Assembly (NCBI RefSeq): GCF_000702905.1
Contig: NZ_JNKR01000006.1
Location: 1 to 64,000 of the forward strand
Source of the DNA: Mitsuokella jalaludinii DSM 13811
GTDB taxonomy: Bacteria > Bacillota > Negativicutes > Selenomonadales > Selenomonadaceae
DNA: 64,000 bases
Direction: 5' to 3'
This document shows positions 59,758-64,000 of the stretch, piece by piece. Each line of letters begins with the position of its first letter. Position 1 is the first letter of the stretch. Made by a program: the position numbers and the translations under genes. The notes beneath the pieces are model-generated. The model saw only the letters and a program-made list of their open reading frames with translations. It was not told where the DNA came from and did not search any database.

Positions 59758-60042
59758 TCAATGCAGGCCGTGCTTGACGCGGTCGTGCTCTTCGGCGCGC
59801 TTGGCGTCATTCCAGCGGTCGATGGTGCCGACGAGGTAGCCCGTGATGCGGCGGATGCGCTCGAATTTCTGCGGCTGGAGCTCGTAGCGGATGTCGACCT
59901 GACCGTCCTTCGTGGCGGAGAGCTTCAGGCTGTTGACCTTTTCCTTCGTCTGAGCCTGAACATAGTCGATATAATTGACGATCTCCTGCTCGGAGATATC
60001 GTTGAGTCCATTTACCGTGACATCAATGCCGTTTACTACCAT
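59758..60042 (-). CDS. Small stand-alone glycyl-radical-type protein, NrdD C-terminus-like
   Basis: A 94-aa protein. The last 35 residues, FERIRRITGYLVGTIDRWN followed by DAKRAEEHDRVKHG, match the C-terminal radical region of class III reductase (R-x-x-G-Y-L ... N-x-x-K-x-x-E-x-x-x-R-V-K-H), with Gly68 as the expected radical site. The zinc-site cysteines of NrdD and the 10-stranded barrel are missing. The first 60 residues (MVVNGIDVTVNGLNDISEQE) are a separate small fold. It shares an NrdR-box promoter with nrdG. The role is inferred: a spare part or assembly factor for NrdD, as GrcA is for pyruvate formate-lyase. Confidence 0.75.
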   Translation of the reverse strand: MVVNGIDVTVNGLNDISEQEIVNYIDYVQAQTKEKVNSLKLSATKDGQVDIRYELQPQKFERIRRITGYLVGTIDRWNDAKRAEEHDRVKHGLH

Positions 60043-60137
60043 CTGGGGTCACCAATCCTTCTCTGTATTGAATCCATCTTGCAATCTGTATGTTTAACCA
60101 TCCCGAGAATCGTGCTTCGTCTCGAGGACTTGCGTCA

Positions 60138-60185
60138 ATTATACAATATGTATTGCTGACGCGTCAAGACACCCACTACATATAG
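60138..60185 (-). promoter_or_regulatory. NrdR-controlled promoter of the nrd-like operon
   Basis: On the minus strand TTGACG (60167-60162) and TATAAT (60143-60138) are 18 bp apart. Two sites close to the NrdR-box core (C-w-A-t-A-T-a-T-w-G) are CAATATGTAT (60144-60153) in the spacer and CTACATATAG (60176-60185) just upstream of -35. They are 32 bp apart centre to centre, about three helical turns, as in known tandem NrdR boxes. Confidence 0.7.
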
Positions 60186-60202
60186 TTTTCTGACAATTCT
60201 AC

Positions 60203-60429
60203 TTATCCACAAGAAAAAGTGATTTTTCATGCTTCTAGTAAATATATATTCATCTTGACAAAATCCTGGGAAGGCATGCAGTCGCCTGATTCAAGGCGGG
60301 TATCGTGAAGATAGAAAAAGCGAATGAATAAAGATTCTCCATAATAAACTTATCCACAGAAAGCGATGGATAAATCCCAGGCTTTCTGTGGATAAACGGG
60401 AACAATATGTTGGGGCTGACTTATCCACA
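60203..60429. promoter_or_regulatory. Cluster of four DnaA boxes with a 15-bp inverted repeat
   Basis: TTATCCACA occurs at 60203-60211, 60350-60358 and 60421-60429, and its reverse complement at 60387-60395, in an AT-rich gap of about 390 bp without genes. Two of the boxes are the ends of a perfect 15-bp inverted repeat (60350-60364 with 60381-60395). No dnaA, dnaN or rpmH is near, so this is more likely a DnaA-binding regulatory or titration site than oriC. Confidence 0.6.
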
Positions 60430-60435
60430 GCCCCT

Positions 60436-61503
60436 TTATCTTGTGGCGGGTTCCTCCGGCTGCAGGACCGTGCGCGTCGGATACGGAATCTCGATGCCTT
60501 CCTCGCGGTAGCGGCGTGTCAGGGCCTTGATGAATTCATGCTTGAGCAGGAACTGATGCTCGAAGTAGCTTGAGTGCAGCACGACATTGAAGTCAATGCT
60601 CGACTCGCCGAAGGTGTGGAAGCGGACGGCAGGCTCCATCTTGACATCCTTGTCGATCTGAGCCATGACTTCCTTGGCGACATCGAGCGTCACGCGCTCG
60701 ACTTTGTCGAGGTCACTGTCGTAGGCGACGCCGACGGGGATGCTGATGACGATGTCCTTGCGCGGCATGCTGTAGTTCGTGATGTTCGACGAGGCAATCT
60801 TCTGATTCGGGATGACGATCATGTTGCCGCCGCCGGCCGGCACGATTGTCGTAAAGCGCCAGGTGATGTCCGTGACGCGGCCTTCTTCACCTGTGCTGAG
60901 CTTGATGTAGTCGTCGAGGCGCAGCTGCTTCGAGAGAATCAGGTGCAGGCCCGAGAAGATATTCGCGAGCGTCTCCTGCAGCGCGAGGGCGACGGCCATA
61001 CCACCGACACCCATGGCGGTGAGGATCGGGGCAATCGAGATGCCGTAGTACTGGAGCACGACGAGCACGCCCATCGCGTAGATGACGACGTTGAGGATCG
61101 TGTTGAGCAGCGTCGTCTTCGGCAGCTTCTGCTGGGAGCTCTCGATGTGCAGCGAGATGAAGCCGTTGATCGTGCGGGCTGCGACGCGCGTGATCGAGAG
61201 GATGATGACGGTGAAGAGGATGTAGGAGAAGAGGCGTGTCAGCGGCTCGATGATGTTGATCGTGTTGACGATCCAGTAAAGGCCGACGACGAGGCAGAGC
61301 GAGACGGGAACGCCGCGCAGCGCGTTGATGAAGATGTAGAACCACGAGTTCTCGTCGATGTTCAGGTGATTCTCGATGCGGCGGTTGATGAGCTTGTTGA
61401 GCATGATGCCGACCGTCAGCGATGCTGCGAGGATGCAGATCGGGATGAAGAGCATCTCCATCAGGTGTGTCCAGTCAATCCAGGACAGCCAATCATAAGA
61501 CAA
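60436..61503 (-). CDS. MscS-family mechanosensitive channel
   Basis: A 355-aa inner-membrane channel that releases solutes on hypo-osmotic shock. Three or more N-terminal membrane helices are followed by the pore helix region VGGMAVALALQETLANIFSG, then LRLDDYIKLSTGEEGRVTDITWRFTTI and VIPNQKIASSNITNYS of the beta domain, and a C-terminal alpha-beta domain. The start is TTG 61503, 8 nt after a perfect AAAGGAGG; an ATG at 61563 would put that site inside the gene. Confidence 0.9.
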   Translation of the reverse strand: MSYDWLSWIDWTHLMEMLFIPICILAASLTVGIMLNKLINRRIENHLNIDENSWFYIFINALRGVPVSLCLVVGLYWIVNTINIIEPLTRLFSYILFTVIILSITRVAARTINGFISLHIESSQQKLPKTTLLNTILNVVIYAMGVLVVLQYYGISIAPILTAMGVGGMAVALALQETLANIFSGLHLILSKQLRLDDYIKLSTGEEGRVTDITWRFTTIVPAGGGNMIVIPNQKIASSNITNYSMPRKDIVISIPVGVAYDSDLDKVERVTLDVAKEVMAQIDKDVKMEPAVRFHTFGESSIDFNVVLHSSYFEHQFLLKHEFIKALTRRYREEGIEIPYPTRTVLQPEEPATR

Positions 61504-61655
61504 GAAAATAACCTCCTTTAGAATAAAGGCACATCGGATTTGACAAATGGCCTTGCAGTACAAAGTATTTCTATTATACTATAGCTGTGGGAAAAGAAAA
61601 GTATAAAATCACGAGATGCAGTGATGCGTCACTTGTATAAAAAGGAGTGTTTTTC

Positions 61656-62192
61656 ATGGCAGAAATCCTGCACAAAGGCAAGCGCCTGCAGATCCGCAAG
61701 GCGACAATGGATGACCTCGACTTCATCCTGAAGCTCGAATACGACCCGGAGAACCTCAAGTTCATCGTGCCGTTCGACCGCGATGTCCACACGAAGATCA
61801 TCGAGGAGGGCAAGGCGTCGATGGACGTCATCGTCGAGGAGATCGAGACGAAGGAGCCGGTCGGTTACCTGCTCATCAACGGGCTGACGACGCCTGCCAA
61901 GGAGCTCGAGTGGACGCATGTCATCATCGCAAAGAAGGGCATGGGCTACGGCCACGAGGCGATGAAGCTCCTCAAGGCATGGGGCTTCGATGACCTCAAG
62001 TTCCACCGCGCCTGGCTCGACTGCAAGGACTACAATGCGCGCGCGCTGCACCTCTACGAGTCGGAGGGCTTGCAGCGCGAGGGCCTGATCCGCGAGACGA
62101 TCCTGACGAACGGCGTCTACGAGAACCTCGTGATCCTCGGCATCCTCGACCGTGAATACCAGGAGCGCAAGGCAAAGGGCCTCGAGCTCTGA
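61656..62192 (+). CDS. GNAT-family N-acetyltransferase
   Basis: A 178-aa acetyltransferase of the RimJ/SpeG-like group: LQIRKATMDDLDFILKLEYD, VGYLLINGL and WTHVIIAKKGMGYGHEAMKLL with the acetyl-CoA loop (Q/R-x-x-G-x-G/A reads KKGMGYG). NARALHLYESEGLQREG is the last conserved block. ATG 61656 is 8 nt after AAGGAG. The substrate could be a protein N-terminus, polyamine or antibiotic. A perfect 16-bp hairpin lies between it and treC. Confidence 0.88.
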   Translation: MAEILHKGKRLQIRKATMDDLDFILKLEYDPENLKFIVPFDRDVHTKIIEEGKASMDVIVEEIETKEPVGYLLINGLTTPAKELEWTHVIIAKKGMGYGHEAMKLLKAWGFDDLKFHRAWLDCKDYNARALHLYESEGLQREGLIRETILTNGVYENLVILGILDREYQERKAKGLEL

Positions 62193-62212
62193 TAATGGGA
62201 GAGACGAAACGG

Positions 62213-62252
62213 CAGCAGACTGGGAAACTCATCAGGGTTTCCCAGTCTGCTG
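62213..62252. terminator. 16-bp hairpin between GNAT gene and treC
   Basis: cagcagactgggaaac and gtttcccagtctgctg are perfect complements with an 8-nt loop. No clear T-run follows, so it may be a weak terminator or a treC leader structure. Confidence 0.6.
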
Positions 62253-62270
62253 TATTCAGGAGAAAATGCG

Positions 62271-63890
62271 ATGCGTTTTGAAAATAAGGTCGTCTATCAA
62301 ATCTACCCGAAGTCGTTCCAGGATTCGAATGGCGACGGCTGGGGGGATATCAATGGCATCAGGAGCCGTATGGACTATCTCGCGGGCCTTGGGGTCGACT
62401 ATTTGTGGATCACGCCGTTCTTCCCGTCGCCGCAGCGCGACAATGGCTACGATGTCGTCGACTACCGCAGGGTCGACCCGCGCTTTGGCACGATGGCGGA
62501 CCTCGAGGCGCTGATTGCGGAGGCTGAGGCACGCGGCATCGGCCTGATGTTCGACATGGTGTTCAACCACACCTCGACGGCGCACGAGTGGTTCCAGAAG
62601 GCACTGCAGGGCGATACGAAGTACATGGACTACTACATCTTCCGCGACGGCACGCCCGATGCGCCGCCGACGAACTGGCAGTCGAAGTTCGGCGGCTCGG
62701 CCTGGGAGTATGTGCCACATCTCGGCAAGTGGTACCTGCACCTCTTCGATGTCACGCAGGCTGATCTCAACTGGGAGAACCCAGCGGTGCGTGAGGAGCT
62801 CAAGGACATCCTGCGCTTCTGGAAAGCGAAAGGCGTCAAGGGCTTCCGCTTCGATGTCGTCAATCTCATCTCGAAGGGCGAATTCATTGATGACAAAGAG
62901 GGAGACGGCCGCCGTTTCTACACGGATGGCCCGCATGTGCACGAATACCTCAAGGAGCTCGTGCACGACAGCGGCATCGAGGGCATGGTGACGGTCGGAG
63001 AGATGAGTTCGACGACGATCGCGAACTGCATTCGCTACACGAACCCCCATGAGCACGAGCTCTCGATGACGTTTTCCTTCCACCACCTAAAGGTCGACTA
63101 CAAGGATGGAGACAAGTGGTCGCTGATGGCGCCCGACATCCACGCGCTCAAGGAGATTTTCGCCTCGTGGCAGGAGGGGATGGCACGAGGCGGCGGCTGG
63201 AACGCCGTCTTCTGGTGCAACCACGACCAGCCGCGCATCGTCTCGCGCCTCGGCGATGCGGGCCGCTACTGGAAGGAGTCGGCCAAGATGCTTGCAGCCG
63301 CCATCCACCTCATGCGCGGCACGCCCTACATCTACCAGGGCGAGGAGATCGGCATGACGAATGCCGACTTCACGGATATCTCTGACTACCGCGACGTCGA
63401 GAGCATTAATTACCACGACATCCTGCGCGCCTCTGGCCGTTCGGAGGATGAGACGATGAAGATTATCGGGGCGCGCTCGCGCGACAACGGCCGCACGCCG
63501 ATGCAGTGGACGGCAGGCGAGTCGGCCGGCTTCACCACAGGCACGCCATGGCTTGGCGTCAATCGCAACCACACCGCCATCAATGTCGAGGCAGAGCGCG
63601 AGGATGATGATTCCATCCTCGCCTTCTACCGCAGGCTCATCGCGCTGCGCAAGGAGCACCGCATCATCGCGGAGGGATCCATCCGCTTCCTCGAGCGGGA
63701 GAACGACGATATCCTCGCCTATGAGCGCGAGCTTGAAGGCGAGCATCTGCTTGTCCTCTGCAACTTCCGCGCATCGGACATCGCGATGCCGGAGCTGCAC
63801 GCAGCTGGCGAGAAGCTCATCGGCAATTATCCGGGCATCGCCGCTCGTCTGCGCCCCTATGAAGTCGTTGCCCTGCGCTGGGTCGAATGA
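62271..63890 (+). CDS. treC: Trehalose-6-phosphate hydrolase (GH13)
   Basis: Hydrolyses trehalose-6-phosphate, delivered by a PTS, to glucose and glucose-6-P. The 539-aa GH13 enzyme has VVYQIYPKSFQDSNGDGWGD, DMVFNHTSTAHEWF, GFRFDVVNLISKGEF with the nucleophile Asp, MVTVGEMSSTTI with the acid/base Glu, and FWCNHDQPRIVSRLGD with the third acid. The pattern NWQSKFGGSAWEY, and RRFYTDGPHVHEYL, is typical of TreC over oligo-1,6-glucosidases. AGGAG lies 8 nt before the ATG. No treP or treR is adjacent. Confidence 0.92.
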   Translation: MRFENKVVYQIYPKSFQDSNGDGWGDINGIRSRMDYLAGLGVDYLWITPFFPSPQRDNGYDVVDYRRVDPRFGTMADLEALIAEAEARGIGLMFDMVFNHTSTAHEWFQKALQGDTKYMDYYIFRDGTPDAPPTNWQSKFGGSAWEYVPHLGKWYLHLFDVTQADLNWENPAVREELKDILRFWKAKGVKGFRFDVVNLISKGEFIDDKEGDGRRFYTDGPHVHEYLKELVHDSGIEGMVTVGEMSSTTIANCIRYTNPHEHELSMTFSFHHLKVDYKDGDKWSLMAPDIHALKEIFASWQEGMARGGGWNAVFWCNHDQPRIVSRLGDAGRYWKESAKMLAAAIHLMRGTPYIYQGEEIGMTNADFTDISDYRDVESINYHDILRASGRSEDETMKIIGARSRDNGRTPMQWTAGESAGFTTGTPWLGVNRNHTAINVEAEREDDDSILAFYRRLIALRKEHRIIAEGSIRFLERENDDILAYERELEGEHLLVLCNFRASDIAMPELHAAGEKLIGNYPGIAARLRPYEVVALRWVE

Positions 63891-63907
63891 ACCCGATGAT
63901 TATCCTG

Positions 63908-63950
63908 CAATAAAAAATCAGCTCCAGGTCATGGAGCTGATTTTTTATTG
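63908..63950. terminator. Bidirectional terminator after treC
   Basis: caataaaaaatcagctcca and tggagctgattttttattg are a perfect 19-bp inverted repeat with T-runs on both strands. Confidence 0.92.
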
Positions 63951-63966
63951 CCGCAACATAGGCGGA

Positions 63967-64000
63967 TCATTCGTCTTCGCGGCACATATGCTTCTTTTTC
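63967..64000 (-). CDS. Possible C-terminal end of a minus-strand gene, cut by window edge
   Basis: On the minus strand the last frame reads KKKHMCREDE and then TGA. The adjacent bidirectional terminator suggests a convergent gene ends here. The fragment is too short to name. Confidence 0.35.
   Translation of the reverse strand, partial: KKKHMCREDE

Noticed and set aside
60203-60429. Chromosomal origin of replication at the DnaA-box cluster
   Set aside because: No dnaA, dnaN, rpmH or gidA genes are nearby; the boxes are kept as a regulatory or titration site instead.

Overview
The window looks like chromosomal DNA from a GC-rich, anaerobic, diderm Firmicute of the Negativicutes, most likely a Selenomonas/Mitsuokella-type member of the Selenomonadaceae. 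This is inferred from gene content and not from a marker gene. Supporting signs are strong AGGAGG-type ribosome sites, GC-rich third positions, [FeFe]-hydrogenase maturases, class III ribonucleotide reductase parts, PdxS/PdxT vitamin B6 synthesis, Firmicute-type MurNAc recycling (MupG), and a secretin pair that only an outer-membrane cell would need. No phage, insertion sequence, transposase or CRISPR array is visible.

Layout. 1-430: tRNA cluster (Gly tail, Gly, Met/Ile2, Arg, Tyr). 0.5-2.6 kb: 6-phospho-beta-glucosidase and a small unknown gene, closed by a second, identical tRNA-Arg in inverted orientation. 2.7-6 kb: a TetR regulator with a palindromic operator, two radical-SAM/SPASM proteins of the NirJ1/AhbC and NirJ2/AhbD type, and a two-helix haem-type membrane protein. 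6-9 kb: two divergent DHA2-type MFS pumps. 9-19.4 kb: nagA, HAD and PHP phosphatases, hydF, metA, two related secreted proteins, hydE and a ROK kinase. 19.4-22.7 kb: TauE/SafE transporter, two tRNA-Glu genes directly behind gltX, and an orphan dhaL. 22.9-26.2 kb: LysR regulator and an OmpR-type two-component system. 26.2-37.6 kb: an SHMT homologue without its catalytic lysine, SLC13 carrier, rmlD, sstT, cupin, DUF218, MATE, phosphoglucomutase and pgi. 37.7-39.7 kb: PilP/GspC-like protein plus secretin. 39.8-46.7 kb: a complete tetrapyrrole operon, sirC-hemA-hemC-cobA/hemD-hemB-hemL. 47-57.5 kb: mutarotase, pdxST, an NlpC/P60 protein, an ArsR sensor, mupG-murP-murQ, lactate permease and threonine deaminase. 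57.7-64 kb: two UspA proteins, a ribonucleotide-reductase accessory locus (nrdG plus a stand-alone glycyl-radical domain), MscS channel, GNAT and treC.

How the parts fit. The tetrapyrrole operon runs from glutamyl-tRNA to uroporphyrinogen III and precorrin-2/sirohydrochlorin. The AhbC/AhbD-like pair could finish haem by the siroheme route. gltX with tRNA-Glu supplies the hemA substrate. murP, murQ and mupG with nagA recycle cell-wall amino sugars.

The most unusual signal is a family of structured elements in two sizes. Long copies are at 46703-46888 and 58742-58926, short copies at 58659-58725 and 59067-59135. Their helices differ in sequence but stay complementary, while their loop motifs are conserved. 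Each lies downstream of a gene and in the same orientation as it, which suggests an undescribed 3'-UTR RNA family. Other points of interest are the lysine-less SHMT paralogue, the free-standing NrdD-type glycyl-radical protein behind a tandem NrdR-box promoter and a DnaA-box cluster, and the minimal secretin module.
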